Assembly: GCF_014267175.1 (NCBI RefSeq)
Contig: NZ_JACMTR010000002.1
Span: 3,311,501-3,375,500 of the forward strand
Reading direction: 5' to 3'
DNA: 64,000 bases
From: Pseudonocardia sp. C8
GTDB taxonomy: Bacteria; Actinomycetota; Actinomycetes; Mycobacteriales; Pseudonocardiaceae
The position numbers and the translations under genes were made by a program. The notes beneath the pieces are model-generated. The model did no database searches. It saw nothing but the letters and a program-made list of their open reading frames with translations, and was not told the DNA's origin. Of this stretch, positions 32,861 to 43,546 are shown one piece after another (the first letter of the stretch is position 1; the number at the start of each line of letters is the position of its first letter).

Positions 32861-34003
32861 TCAGAAAGCCCCCACCGCCTGGGCGCGCGCGACGTTGCCG
32901 CGGTGCTCCTCGAACGTGGCGGCGAAACAGGACCCGCCCTCGGGGGTGCAACGGACGAAGAACAGCCACGGTCCGGGCGGCGGCTCCTGCGCGGCGGCGA
33001 GCGCCGCCGTCGACACCGAGGCGACCGGCGTCGGCGGCAGCCCGGTGTTGAGGTAGGTGTTGTACGGCCCCGGAGCCCGGCGCGCCTCCGCCGTGGTCCG
33101 GAGCGCCTGGACGTCCAGCGGGTAGTTCACCGTGGAGTCCATCTCCAGGCGCTGGTTCACCGCGAGCCGGTTCTCGATCACCCGCGCGACCCGGGGCATG
33201 TCCGGTGCGAGCGCTTCTTTCTCGACGACCGAGGCAAGCACCAGCGTGCGGTACGCGTCCGGGCCGTCCAGGCCGGCGTCGGCGAGCCGCCCCGCGGAGA
33301 CCGCGAGGACCTGGCGCAGCACGTCCTCCGGGGTGCCGCGCGGGTCGATGTCGTACGGGCCGGGGGCCACCAGGCCTTCGAGCCGCCGTTCCGGGGCGGC
33401 GGCGCGGTAGCCGGCGCGGGCCCATGCGGGCACGCCGAGTGCGGCCGGGTCGGCCGTGGCCATCGCCTTGCGCAGCTGCTCGACGCCGGTGCAGCGGGGC
33501 GCGCCGTCGGCCTCGCCCAGGCAGGTCGCCCCGGAGATCTGGCTGAGCACGCCCGGGCTGACCGCGCCGTTCGGGGCGCGGGTGTCGTCGAGCTGCACCC
33601 CGCCCTTGACGTCCAGGAACCCGACCCGGCGTTCCGGGTCGACCAGGGCCTCGGCGGCGGCGCTGCCGGACATCCGGGACCGCAGCTCGTAGTAGCCGGG
33701 CTGGATGCGCTGGATGCCCGGTTCGTCCTCGGCGGCCTCGACGAACGCTGCCCGCGACCGGACGACGTCCTGGGCGGCCAGGGACTCCCCGATGGCGCTG
33801 GTGGAGTCGCCGACCCGCACCCGGACGACGACCGAGCCGGTGCCGTCGCCGGTGTAGTCCGACGGGCCGAGCAGGAAGACCGCGGCGCCGACGAGCAGCG
33901 CCCCGACCAGCAGGGCGGAGCCGAGCAGCGTCAGCCGGCGCCGGCGGAAGTCGACGGGCGCAGGACGGTGGCGGACGGGTGGGGCGGTCACCGCCGCGCT
34001 CAC
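32861..34003 (-). CDS. mltG: Endolytic murein transglycosylase MltG
   Basis: Cuts nascent glycan strands and so sets their length. 380 residues: cytoplasmic N-terminus of ~25 residues, one membrane helix (LTLLGSALLVGALLVGAAVF), a LysM-like region, then the YceG domain with catalytic Glu in LASVVEKEA, NRLAVNQRLEMDSTVNY and PYNTYLNTGLPPTPV. GTG start with a four-base overlap to the stop of a 19-codon upstream reading frame. ruvX-alaS upstream is conserved; aroE, which normally follows mltG, is missing. Confidence 0.93.
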   Translation of the reverse strand: MSAAVTAPPVRHRPAPVDFRRRRLTLLGSALLVGALLVGAAVFLLGPSDYTGDGTGSVVVRVRVGDSTSAIGESLAAQDVVRSRAAFVEAAEDEPGIQRIQPGYYELRSRMSGSAAAEALVDPERRVGFLDVKGGVQLDDTRAPNGAVSPGVLSQISGATCLGEADGAPRCTGVEQLRKAMATADPAALGVPAWARAGYRAAAPERRLEGLVAPGPYDIDPRGTPEDVLRQVLAVSAGRLADAGLDGPDAYRTLVLASVVEKEALAPDMPRVARVIENRLAVNQRLEMDSTVNYPLDVQALRTTAEARRAPGPYNTYLNTGLPPTPVASVSTAALAAAQEPPPGPWLFFVRCTPEGGSCFAATFEEHRGNVARAQAVGAF

Positions 34004-34059
34004 ACCCCGCCCCGTGCCGGGGGGCGTCGGTGCACGTCGTTCTCGCCGGGACCGGTCAC
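34000..34059 (-). CDS. Possible leaderless 19-codon upstream ORF coupled to mltG
   Basis: A GTG at 34057-34059 sits seven bases after TACCCT (34067-34072, minus strand), a -10-like box. The frame encodes VTGPGENDVHRRPPARGGV and its TGA overlaps the mltG GTG by four bases. It may be only a device for coupling mltG translation, since mltG has no good ribosome binding site of its own. No homologue is known to me; chance cannot be excluded. Confidence 0.3.
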   Translation of the reverse strand: MTGPGENDVHRRPPARGGV

Positions 34060-34131
34060 GTGCCCGAGGGTAACGGGCCGGTGACCCGGCCGAGCAGCCG
34101 CCCGCGGGCCATGATCATGATCCGGCGACGG

Positions 34132-34559
34132 TCAGCCACGCGCCGTGTCCAGCCAGCCCTGCAGGATCTGCACGGCCGCCGCCTGGTCGACGACCGCCCG
34201 CTGCTTGCGCCCCCGGACGCCGCGCCCGGACAGCTGCCGGGCGGCGACGACCGTCGTCATCCGCTCGTCGGTCAGCTCCACCGGCACGTCGAGACCGGCC
34301 CGGAGGGCGTCGGCGAACTCGCGGGCCGACCGCGCGGCCGGGCCGTCCTGCCCGCGGAGGTTCCGCGGCAGCCCGAGCACGACGCCGACGACGTCGTACT
34401 CGGCCACCAGCTCGGCGATCCGGCGGACGTCCGCGCCGCCCTCGGCGTCCCGCGGGACGGTCTCGACCGGGGTGGCGAGGATCCCGTCGGGGTCGCACAT
34501 CGCGACCCCGACCCGCACGGCGCCGACGTCGATGCCGAGGCGCCGGCCCCGCGACCAGC

Positions 34560-34563
<4 letters not shown>
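34132..34563 (-). CDS. ruvX: Putative pre-16S rRNA nuclease / Holliday junction resolvase RuvX (YqgF)
   Basis: 143 residues, RNase H fold: [15 protein letters not shown] with the first catalytic Asp, [14 protein letters not shown] strand ([14 protein letters not shown]), [11 protein letters not shown], and the final Asp in [13 protein letters not shown]. Family evidence in E. coli points to 16S rRNA 5' processing. The start overlaps the alaS stop, so the two are coupled. Confidence 0.94.
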
Positions 34564-37220
<2,657 letters not shown>

Positions 37221-37576
37221 CGGTTGGTCTCTCGTGACGGGTACGGCGACGGCTGGGCGGCGACGACGACGCCGTCGCGCGGGAACACCGTACGGCGGGA
37301 CGGCGCGGGAGCGCCGGGGAGGCTCGCGAACGCGGGGCCGGGTCAGGCGCCCGCGCCGGGCGCTCGGTCCCGGAACGGTTCGCGGGGCACGGGGAACGGC
37401 ACGACCGCAACGGGCACGCCGCCGGTCATGCGGATCCCTCCCCTCGTCCGGCCCTACGCGGGAATCGCCGTCCAGGCTACTCCCCGCGGGCGAGAGGGTT
37501 TCCGCCGGTCACCGGGACACGCCCGGGCCGCCACGGCGGGCGGCGGTGCCGCGGGCCTGCCGTTCCCGTCACGAGA

Positions 37577-37622
37577 GCGGACGCTCCTTCGTGGCGACCC
37601 CTCCCCACGAAGGGGCGTCCGC
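37577..37622 (-). terminator. Strong terminator downstream of the sigma factor gene
   Basis: Arms 37577-37594 and 37605-37622 pair over 18 positions, 17 Watson-Crick plus one T-G wobble, around a 10-base loop. It starts 13 bases after the sigma-gene stop and isolates it from alaS on the same strand. Confidence 0.85.
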
Positions 37623-37635
37623 GTGCGGGAGGCGG

Positions 37636-38484
37636 CTAGACGGCGACGGGGAGGGCGGGCTCGGCGACGACGATCGGGGACCGCGGGTCCGGGATCGGCG
37701 GCGGGGTGACGGGCACCGGGTGGTGCCGGCGCGGCGCGGGCGGGGCGGGCTGCGGGCGGCGGTCCCGCGGCGCGGCGTGGGGACGGCGGTCCCGCGCCGC
37801 GGCGTCCCGCCGGACGGCGCGCTCCTCCAGCTCGCGGCGCAGCCGCTGCAGCGCCCGGTGCTGGGCGACGCGGACCGCACCGGGCGTGGACCCGAGCACG
37901 TCCGCGGTCTCCTCGGCGGACAGACCGACCGCGATCCGCAGCGTGAGGATCTCGACCTGCCGGGGGCCGAGGACGCTCATGAGCTCCCCGAGCCGCTCGT
38001 TGCGTTCGGTGTCCAGCACGACCTGCTCCGGGTCGTCCTCCCGGCTGATCCGCTCGGGGATGTCCGGGACCGCGTCGCAGCGGTTGCGGGCCATCGCCCG
38101 GAACGCGTCGGCGATCTTGTGCCGGGCGATGCCGAACACGAAGGCCCGGAACGACATGCCGGACAGCCGGTAGTCGGGCAGCACGGTGAGGACGGCGGTG
38201 CAGACGTCCTGGGCGACGTCGGCGGCCGATCCCAGGGTGGTCTCCCGGCGGCCGAGCCGGGCCCGGCAGAATCGCTCGACCTGGGGCTGGACCTTCGCCA
38301 GCAGCAGCGCGACCGCGGCCGGGTCACCCGCGACGGCGGCCTGCAGCAGCTCGGGCGGCAGCAGGTCGGTCGTGGGGCCCGGCGGGCGTTCCGCATCCAC
38401 CACGGCGACGTCCTCCTCCGCGGGGGCGTCGTCGGCGATCACGACCGCGACGAGCGGTTCGTCCGGCACGGGTCCGTCGTCCAT
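37636..38484 (-). CDS. ECF-like sigma factor of the SigD/ShbA type
   Basis: 282 residues. Region 2 (~85-165): RFCRARLG ... DVAQDVCTAVLTVLPDY, MSFRAFVFGIARHKIADAFRA. Region 4 (~190-245): LGPRQVEILTLRIAVGLSAEETADVLGSTPGAVRVAQHRALQRLRREL. The helix sequence TPGAVRVAQHRAL is characteristic of the SigD (mycobacteria) / ShbA (Streptomyces, which transcribes the housekeeping sigma gene) group. The last ~55 residues are an Arg/Pro-rich tail. No anti-sigma factor gene is next to it, unlike mycobacterial sigD-rsdA. The ATG has AAGGAG twelve bases upstream, rather far, so the start is not certain. Confidence 0.85.
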   Translation of the reverse strand: MDDGPVPDEPLVAVVIADDAPAEEDVAVVDAERPPGPTTDLLPPELLQAAVAGDPAAVALLLAKVQPQVERFCRARLGRRETTLGSAADVAQDVCTAVLTVLPDYRLSGMSFRAFVFGIARHKIADAFRAMARNRCDAVPDIPERISREDDPEQVVLDTERNERLGELMSVLGPRQVEILTLRIAVGLSAEETADVLGSTPGAVRVAQHRALQRLRRELEERAVRRDAAARDRRPHAAPRDRRPQPAPPAPRRHHPVPVTPPPIPDPRSPIVVAEPALPVAV

Positions 38485-38642
38485 CGTTACCCAGAGCTCC
38501 TTCGCTGCAGCCCCCGCCGCACCCGCCCCGCGATGCCGCCGGTTCGGCTCATCGAGGAGGTGATCGGCAGCACGCTCCGTGTCCGACGACCGGGACGGTG
38601 ACGCTCCGCAGCGCCGCTCGGCCGCATCCCGATCTGCGATCA

Positions 38643-38671
38643 ACCCTGGCCAGACACCCGATCGGGGTCAA
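38643..38671 (-). promoter_or_regulatory. Candidate promoter of the sigma factor gene
   Basis: TTGACC (38666-38671) and CAGGGT (38643-38648) on the minus strand, exactly 17 bases apart, within the 375-base divergent gap 38485-38859. On the plus strand TTGCGG (38686-38691) and TAGTGA (38709-38714), also 17 apart, could serve the protease gene; weaker. Confidence 0.45.
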
Positions 38672-38859
38672 TCAACATGCTCAATTTGCGGTACGTCGCG
38701 ACGCGCGGTAGTGACGTTCGTCCCGAAGGCGCAACCGGAGCGGTTGCCGCGCGTCGTCGTCGACGTCACCGCGTCGCGTGCCGGCGCGGAGCGTGACCCG
38801 CACGGAGCAGTGTCGTTGAGCCGAGTGTCCGCTCCCCACGCTCCCCGAAGGACCCGCAC

Positions 38860-39924
38860 GTGCCCCTGCGCCGCTCGAAACGTCTGCTCCTCGCCGTCGC
38901 CGGTACCGCCGCGATCGGGCTCGGCGCCGTCGCGACCGCCGTCCCGTCGGTCGCGGCCCCGCCGCTGGACCTCCCGGTGCTCTCCGAGGGGGCCGCGGCC
39001 GAGCTGGTGCCCGCGGTGACCGAGGCCGCGGGCGACTCGCTGGCCGGGGTCTGGTTCGAAGACGGCAAGCTCATGGCCGGGACCTGGGACCCCGCCCGCG
39101 CCCCGGTGCTGAGCGGCCTGGGCGCCACCCCGGTCGTGCGGGACGAGCCGCGCCGCGACCCCGCCGCCGTGCTGGACCAGCTCACCGTCCGCACCGCCCC
39201 GACGATGCCGGCCGGGGTGGCGTCCTACGGGGTCGACCCGCGCACCCAGCAGGTGGTGCTCGACGTCGTCGACGGGCCCGGCGCCGACACCCTCGCCCGG
39301 GAGCTCACCGCCGGTCTCGACCCGTCCGCCGTGCGGGTCGAGCGGGTCGCGGCCGCGCCGCACCGCCAGGCCGCGGTCGCCGGCGGCGACACGATCAGCG
39401 ACGGCAGCCGCCGCTGCACCGCGGGGTTCGCGGCCTCCGACTCGGCGGGCGACTGGATCCTCACCGCCGGGCACTGCACCCGTGGGTCGTCGACCTGGTA
39501 CGACTCCGGGCAGGAGTCCCTCGGCACCGGGGAGCCGCGGTCGGCCGAGGAGGGCATCGACGTCGGCGCGATCCCGGTCGAGCCGGGCAGCGCCTCCCCC
39601 ACCGTCGCCGGGACCCGCGTGACCGGGTCGAAGGCGGCGCCGGTCGGCGCGTCGGTCTGCCTGTACGGCTCGAGCAGCGGCCAGTCCTGCGGCCCGGTCG
39701 AGCGCACCGACGTCACGGTGAACTTCGAGGGCCAGCAGCAGTCCGGTCTCACCTCGGTCGCCGCGTGCGCCCGGGAGGGCGACTCGGGCGCGCCGTACAT
39801 CACCTCGGACGGGCAGGCGCAGGGCCTGCACACCGGGGCCGGCGGCGCCGACAACTGCACGAGCTACTTCACCCCGATCCGCACCGCCACGGACGCGCTC
39901 GGGGTGTCGCTCACGACGGGCTGA
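38860..39924 (+). CDS. Secreted chymotrypsin-fold serine protease precursor (S1E, streptogrisin-like)
   Basis: 354 residues: signal peptide (LRRSKRLLLAVAGTAAIGLG to about VAA), a pro-domain of ~140 residues, then the mature protease from about residue 168 (GGDTISDGSRRCTAGF). Catalytic triad: His in LTAGHCT, Asp in EGIDVGAIPV, Ser in AREGDSGAPY. Paired cysteines fit the disulfides of alpha-lytic/streptogrisin enzymes, whose pro-region acts as a folding helper. GTG start. Divergent from the sigma factor gene, which may or may not control it. Confidence 0.9.
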   Translation: MPLRRSKRLLLAVAGTAAIGLGAVATAVPSVAAPPLDLPVLSEGAAAELVPAVTEAAGDSLAGVWFEDGKLMAGTWDPARAPVLSGLGATPVVRDEPRRDPAAVLDQLTVRTAPTMPAGVASYGVDPRTQQVVLDVVDGPGADTLARELTAGLDPSAVRVERVAAAPHRQAAVAGGDTISDGSRRCTAGFAASDSAGDWILTAGHCTRGSSTWYDSGQESLGTGEPRSAEEGIDVGAIPVEPGSASPTVAGTRVTGSKAAPVGASVCLYGSSSGQSCGPVERTDVTVNFEGQQQSGLTSVAACAREGDSGAPYITSDGQAQGLHTGAGGADNCTSYFTPIRTATDALGVSLTTG

Positions 39925-39950
39925 GGATCATCGGGTGCTCCCGCGGTCCC

Positions 39951-41123
39951 TCACGCCAGGAGGTTCTTCGCGATCCCGTTCTTCTGGATCTCCGAGGACC
40001 CGGTCAGCACCCGGAACATCCGCAGCCTGCGGAACAGCGACTCGATCTCCGATCCCTGGACCATGCCGGCCTTGCCGTGGATCTGCATGGCCTCGTCGGC
40101 GATCCGGAAGGCGTTCTCGGCGACGAACAGCTTGCACATGAACGCCTCGGTCGTCGGCTGCCGGCCCGCGTCCATGGCCGCCAGCGCGTCGTAGGTCATG
40201 GACCGCGCCGCGTAGTGCGCGGTCGCCATGTCCGCGATCTTGTGCTGGATCGACTGCAGCTCGGCCATCGGGCCGCCGAACACGTTCCGGTTCTTCACGA
40301 AGTCCACGGTCAGGGCGATCAGCCGCCGGGTGCTGCCGAGCACGGTGGGGCAGTGCAGCAGCCGGTTCGCCGTCACCCGGCCGATCCCGATCCGCAGCCC
40401 GTCACCCACCCGGCCCAGGAGCTGCTCGGGACCCACGTAGCAGCCGTCGAGCACGATGTCGGCCTCGATGTGCTGCCCGGACAGCGGGACCTCGCCGGCC
40501 GTCACCGTGCACCCCGCGGAGTCGAGGTCGACCAGGAACGCGGAGAACGCCTCCTCGTCCCCGGCCATCCGGGCGACCAGCACGGCGAAGTCGGCAAAGG
40601 GCCCGGCCGAGCTGAAGACCTTGTGCCCGCTGATCCGCCAGCCGTCACCGTCCGGGGTGGCCGTCGTGCGCATCGCGCGGACGTCCGACCCCGCGTCGGG
40701 CTCGGTCAGCGAGAAGCAGCAGGCGCGGTCGCCCTCGACCACGGGCCGCAGGTAGCGCTCGAGCTGGTACGGCGTGGCGAACCGGAAGATCGGGCCGACC
40801 CGGAGCGGGCCGCCCATGTCCCCCAGCACGCTGTGCCCGAGCACCCGCCCGGAGGCGGCCACCTCCTCCTTCAGCACGCCCAGCTGGGAGGCCGTCAGGC
40901 CCCGGCCGCCCAGCTCGGGAGGCAGGTGGATGCCGTAGAAGCCCAGCTCGCGGCTCCGCTTCCACACCGGCTGCAGGACCTCGCGCCCGTAGACCGAGTC
41001 GTGCCGCAGGCCGTGTCGGCGTTCGTGGTCGGCGAGCTCGCCGTCCAGGTAGGTGCGCAGCTCCTCGATCACCGGGTGCAGCTCCGGGTGCTCGGCGTGC
41101 TCCGGGGTCAGATCGAACGTCAT
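39951..41123 (-). CDS. Acyl-CoA dehydrogenase family protein lacking a visible catalytic Glu
   Basis: 390 residues, full ACAD fold: N-helical domain, FAD/substrate segment CCFSLTEPDAGSDVRAMRTTA, middle beta domain, C-helical domain with QIHGKAGMVQGSEIESLFR. The catalytic base normally in YEGxxxIQ is not there: the segment reads RVLTGSSEIQKN. The alternative helix-G position (E in ERL of isovaleryl-type enzymes) is Asn (ANRLLHC). So it may use another residue, act on an unusual substrate, or reduce rather than oxidise. Downstream of the ligase by 33 bases in one operon under the TetR-like control region. Confidence 0.88.
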   Translation of the reverse strand: MTFDLTPEHAEHPELHPVIEELRTYLDGELADHERRHGLRHDSVYGREVLQPVWKRSRELGFYGIHLPPELGGRGLTASQLGVLKEEVAASGRVLGHSVLGDMGGPLRVGPIFRFATPYQLERYLRPVVEGDRACCFSLTEPDAGSDVRAMRTTATPDGDGWRISGHKVFSSAGPFADFAVLVARMAGDEEAFSAFLVDLDSAGCTVTAGEVPLSGQHIEADIVLDGCYVGPEQLLGRVGDGLRIGIGRVTANRLLHCPTVLGSTRRLIALTVDFVKNRNVFGGPMAELQSIQHKIADMATAHYAARSMTYDALAAMDAGRQPTTEAFMCKLFVAENAFRIADEAMQIHGKAGMVQGSEIESLFRRLRMFRVLTGSSEIQKNGIAKNLLA

Positions 41124-41156
41124 GACCGTCCTCGTCTCGGGGATCGGATGGCGGGG

Positions 41157-42695
41157 TCAGCCGATGCGGCGGGCGCTGCCCGCCCAGTCGCGCTCGCGCA
41201 GGGCGCGCCGGTCGACCTTGCCGGTACGGGTGCGGGGCAGGCTGTCCAGGAACTCCACGACCCGCGGGAGCTTGTGCCGGGCGATCCGTGCCGCGCACGC
41301 GGCGACGAGGCCGTCGGCGTCCACCGAGGCGCCGGGGCGGCGCACGACACAGGCCTTGACCGTCTCGCCCCAGCGCTCGTCCGGCACGCCGTAGACGCAC
41401 ACCTCGTCCACCTCGGGGTGGGTGTACAGGGCGGACTCGACCTCCGAGCAGTACACGTTGTACCCGCCCGAGACGATCATGTCCTTCTTGCGGTCGACCA
41501 GGAACAGGTAACCGTCCGCGCGGAACCGTCCCAGATCGCCGGTGAACACCCAGCCGTCACGGAACGTCGCGGCCGTCGCGTCCGGCGCGTCATGGTATTC
41601 GCCGACGCAGTCCGGCCCGCGGGCCACGACCTCGCCGACCACCCCCGCCGGGACCGGACACCCGGCCTCGTCGACGACCCGGACCTCGGTGTCGAAGACC
41701 GGCCGCCCGCAGGAGAGCAGCAGTTCCGGGTCGGACTCGATCCCGCGCAGCACCTCCGCCGCGGACAGGTGGGTGATCGCGCTGGTGGTCTCGGCCTGGC
41801 CGTAACCCTGCTGGACGACCGGGCCGAACGCCGCCACCGCCTCCCGGAGCCGGGTCGGGCTGACCGGGGCCCCACCGATCGTCAGCGACCGCAGGCACGA
41901 CAGGTCACGTGCCGCGAGCGTGGGCGAGGCCAGCACCCGGTTCAGCATCGCGGGCACCAGGAACGTCGACGTCACGCGTTCGCGTTCCAGCGTGTCGAGA
42001 TAGCCCTCGACGTCGAAGGACGGCAGGACGACGACGGTCGACCCGCGGAAGAAGCAGGCGAGGATCCCCATGCCGCTGGCGTGTGTGATCGGTCCGGGCG
42101 CCAGGTACACCTCCGGCTCACCGGTGCCCCGCATGACGAGCTTGCGCATGTTCGCGAGCCGGTTGCCGACGGTCTGGACGGCGGCCTTGAGCGTCCCGCT
42201 CGACCCGGAGGTGAAGTTGAGGACCGCGGGGGTGCCTGCGGTGACCTCGACGGCGACGGCGGCGTCGTCGCCCTCCGCCACGAGCGTGTCGTAGGTGGTG
42301 GCGGTCCCGCCCGCGACCGGGTCGAGGTCCACGACGAGTGCCCCGCTCCCGGCGGCGTGCACGGTGCCGCGACCTGCCCGGTCCACGAGGACCGCGGTCG
42401 GGGCCGAGTCCGCGAGCAGCTGCCCGACCTCCGCCGGGGAGAGCCGGGGGCTCAGCGGCACCCGGACGTGGCCGGCCTTGCACATCGCCATCTCGGCGAC
42501 GACGAGCTCGCCCCGGTTTCCCGCCAGCGTCGCCACCCGGGATCCCGGGCCGATCCCGCGGGCCAGCAGCGCCGACGCCAGGCGGTTCGACTCGGACTCG
42601 AGCGCGGAGTAGGACCACCGCCGGTCGCCGCAGACGAGTGCGGTGGCATTCGGCCGGTGCTGGGCGGTCCGGGTCAGGTAGTAGCCGAGGTTCAC
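41157..42695 (-). CDS. AMP-forming acyl-CoA ligase
   Basis: 512 residues, class I adenylate-forming enzyme. ATP motif NFTSGSSGTLKAA, YGQAETTSA, hinge FTGDLGRFRADGYLFLVDRKKD, and the catalytic lysine in LPRTRTGKVDRR. It activates a carboxylic acid to its CoA thioester; the substrate (fatty, aromatic or other) is not clear. Start: the GTG at 42693-42695 after AAGGAGG; an ATG nine codons up is weaker. First gene of the ligase-dehydrogenase operon, divergent from the TetR gene. Confidence 0.9.
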   Translation of the reverse strand: MNLGYYLTRTAQHRPNATALVCGDRRWSYSALESESNRLASALLARGIGPGSRVATLAGNRGELVVAEMAMCKAGHVRVPLSPRLSPAEVGQLLADSAPTAVLVDRAGRGTVHAAGSGALVVDLDPVAGGTATTYDTLVAEGDDAAVAVEVTAGTPAVLNFTSGSSGTLKAAVQTVGNRLANMRKLVMRGTGEPEVYLAPGPITHASGMGILACFFRGSTVVVLPSFDVEGYLDTLERERVTSTFLVPAMLNRVLASPTLAARDLSCLRSLTIGGAPVSPTRLREAVAAFGPVVQQGYGQAETTSAITHLSAAEVLRGIESDPELLLSCGRPVFDTEVRVVDEAGCPVPAGVVGEVVARGPDCVGEYHDAPDATAATFRDGWVFTGDLGRFRADGYLFLVDRKKDMIVSGGYNVYCSEVESALYTHPEVDEVCVYGVPDERWGETVKACVVRRPGASVDADGLVAACAARIARHKLPRVVEFLDSLPRTRTGKVDRRALRERDWAGSARRIG

Positions 42696-42721
42696 GTCGC
42701 CTCCTTGCAACATGCTGACCA

Positions 42722-42750
42722 TTTATAGACATCATGTCCAGGATTGTCGA
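42722..42750 (-). promoter_or_regulatory. Ligase-operon promoter with a GAC-N5-GTC operator in its spacer
   Basis: On the minus strand TCGACA (42745-42750) and TATAAA (42722-42727) are 17 bases apart, one of the best promoters in the window. The palindrome GACATCATGTC (42728-42738) occupies the spacer beside the -10. On the plus strand a TAGAAA box (42765-42770) six bases before the TetR ATG suggests a leaderless repressor message. Similar palindromes precede the MFS gene. Confidence 0.6.
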
Positions 42751-42776
42751 GAGAGCCCTGCTGGTAGAAACCGGGC

Positions 42777-43451
42777 ATGCCCGCTGACGCCTCGACCGCC
42801 ACCGACCGGCCGCACCGCGACACCCCGCCCCGACGCGAGGACCGCCGGACCCGGCGGACGCGGACGGCCCTGCAGCACGCCCTGGTCGAGCTGGCGCTCG
42901 AACGGGGCTACGCCCACCTGACCGTCGAGGAGATCGCCGAACGGGCCGACGTGGGGCGCGCGACCTTCTACACCCACTACCGCGACAAGGACGAGCTGCT
43001 CGACGCGGTCGTGCGGACCCTGCTCGACGAGCTCCGCGACCTCCTCGCCACGGAGCTCGACGACGACACCGGCTTCACCGGCCGGCCGGTGCACGTCCTG
43101 TTCCGGCACGCCGCGCAGCGCTCGGCCCCGTACCGCCTGATCCTGCGCGGCGACGGCGACGGCCGGGCGCTGCTCGCCCTCACCGACGCGCTCTCCCGGT
43201 CGACGTGGAGCATCTTCACCCGGCGGATCGCGGCGCACGGCGTGACACCGCGGGTCGACCCGGAACTCCTGGCCCGCGCCTGGGTCGGCGAGCAGCTCGC
43301 CGTCCTGACCTGGTGGTTCGACCGGCCCGATCCGCCGATGTCCCTCGACGACGCGGCGCGGATGCTGGCCGACCTGTCCCGGCACGGGCGGTGGTGGGCG
43401 ACCGGGTTCGACGGGCCACCGCCGGAGGGGGGCGGCACACCACCGGCCTGA
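42777..43451 (+). CDS. TetR/AcrR family transcriptional repressor
   Basis: 224 residues. The N-terminal HTH (~25-75) reads RTRTALQHALVELALERGYAHLTVEEIAERADVGRATFYTHYRDKDELLDAV (shown here as the classic TetR_N pattern with GRATFYTHY recognition helix). The C-terminal ligand domain resembles TetR_C families with no assigned ligand. It lies between the divergent ligase-dehydrogenase operon and the MFS gene, so it is the likely local regulator, perhaps sensing the acyl-CoA product. Confidence 0.92.
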   Translation: MPADASTATDRPHRDTPPRREDRRTRRTRTALQHALVELALERGYAHLTVEEIAERADVGRATFYTHYRDKDELLDAVVRTLLDELRDLLATELDDDTGFTGRPVHVLFRHAAQRSAPYRLILRGDGDGRALLALTDALSRSTWSIFTRRIAAHGVTPRVDPELLARAWVGEQLAVLTWWFDRPDPPMSLDDAARMLADLSRHGRWWATGFDGPPPEGGGTPPA

Positions 43452-43460
43452 ACGACCCCC

Positions 43461-43524
43461 TTGAGCGACTGCCGACCCTCGCGCTACTTTCCTGGACGCT
43501 GCGTCTATCAATAGACGTGGCGTC
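43461..43524 (+). promoter_or_regulatory. MFS transporter promoter with a 30-bp double operator
   Basis: TTGAGC (43461-43466) and TACTTT (43485-43490), spacing 18. Five bases downstream starts an imperfect 14+2+14 palindrome: GACGCTGCGTCTAT (43495-43508), CA, ATAGACGTGGCGTC (43511-43524), 12 of 14 positions complementary. Each arm itself contains GAC-N5-GTC, the core also found before the ligase. It covers the expected transcription start. Confidence 0.6.
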
Positions 43525-43546
43525 TTCAATGGTGAGGAGTCGTACC

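Noticed and set aside
37221..37576. T-box or other RNA leader before alaS
   Set aside because: No T-box sequence or long structured leader visible; the hairpin at 37577 is placed as the terminator of the sigma gene.
39765..42728. A 987-codon plus-strand frame
   Set aside because: Shadow of the acyl-CoA dehydrogenase and ligase genes.
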